Assembly: GCA_002347185.1 (NCBI GenBank)
Contig: DDXK01000111.1
Span: forward strand, 9,315-23,242
DNA: 13,928 nucleotides
From: Desulfobulbaceae bacterium UBA2262
GTDB lineage: Bacteria; Desulfobacterota; Desulfobulbia; Desulfobulbales; Desulfurivibrionaceae
Direction: 5' to 3'
A program made the position numbers and the translations under genes. Below are positions 13,753 through 13,928 of this stretch, one piece after another (positions within the stretch are counted from its first letter, which is position 1; each line of letters begins with the position of its first letter). Under the pieces are notes generated by a model that ran no database searches, was not told the DNA's origin, and was given only the letters and a program-made list of their open reading frames with translations.

Positions 13753-13882
13753 GGCGAGCAGAAAAAAGGCAAAGAAAAACCCCTGCCACAAGAAGAAGGC
13801 CAATTCATTCAAGGTCGGCAGAGGTTGACCTCTTGAGAAAAACCGGCAAGGCCCTCCCCAAGGGTTCGTTTGCAAAAGAAAT

Positions 13883-13928
13883 TGGTGGAGCTAAGCGGGA
13901 TCGAACCGCTGACCTCTTGAATGCCATT
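13883..13928 (-). tRNA. tRNA-Ala(GGC), 3' part only (cut by window edge)
   Basis: The reverse complement runs from position 31 of the tRNA: anticodon loop ATGGCAT (anticodon GGC), stem TCAAG, variable loop AGGTC, T arm AGCGG-TTCGATC-CCGCT, acceptor 3' strand TAGCTCC, A73 and an encoded CCA. The base at position 70 is T, consistent with the G3-U70 alanine identity pair, although the 5' strand is outside the window. The encoded CCA ends 130 bp before the small protein's ATG. Confidence 0.93.

Noticed and set aside
1..13928. CRISPR array, insertion sequence, prophage or toxin-antitoxin module
   Set aside because: No regularly spaced repeats, transposase, integrase or toxin-like genes were seen. 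Nearly all the DNA is accounted for by the operon, mpl and tRNAs.

Overview
This window is about 14 kb from a fairly GC-rich bacterial chromosome, with every recognisable gene on the minus strand. Both ends cut through tRNA genes. Reading in the direction of transcription (right to left), the order is: tRNA-Ala(GGC), a small helical protein, mpl (cell-wall recycling ligase), a 273-bp regulatory gap, a 13-gene complex I-type operon, and tRNA-Gly. The gene order, the lack of an NADH-input module, the separate nuoC and nuoD, and the Mrp-like antiporter genes inside the operon point to a Desulfobacterota (former Deltaproteobacteria) anaerobe. My best guess is a Desulfobulbales-type sulfur metaboliser. 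That assignment is inference, not proven by any single marker here.

The operon is nuoA-B-C-D-H-I-J-K, then a 501-aa antiporter-like subunit, an 83-aa two-helix membrane protein, a 598-aa antiporter-like subunit, nuoM and nuoN. Most junctions are tight: ATGA or TAATG overlaps, a 31-bp nuoA/nuoB overlap and TGA-TC-ATG junctions. Only two gaps exceed 100 bp (6787-6912 and 3114-3246). Both hold non-coding inverted-repeat sequence. NuoB, C, D and I form the Q-module carrying cluster N2, two further 4Fe-4S clusters and the quinone site. NuoA, H, J, K, the antiporter-like subunits, M and N form the membrane arm. nuoE, nuoF and nuoG are absent, so the electron donor is not encoded here. Ferredoxin or another low-potential carrier is a reasonable guess.

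The most unusual feature is that there are four antiporter-like subunits instead of the usual three (L, M, N). The 598-aa one has Asn where the other three keep the TM7 channel lysine. NuoC carries a charged Ala/Lys-rich insertion, and NuoA has FAVD in place of the family FDVE motif.

The operon appears to start from a TTGACA-17 bp-TATTTA promoter, preceded by a perfect CTGAATG-CT-CATTCAG palindrome that looks like a regulator operator. nuoA and nuoB start with GTG. At the far end, nuoN is followed by an 11-bp GAAA-capped hairpin, then by a near-consensus promoter (TTGACA-16-TATAAT) for tRNA-Gly.
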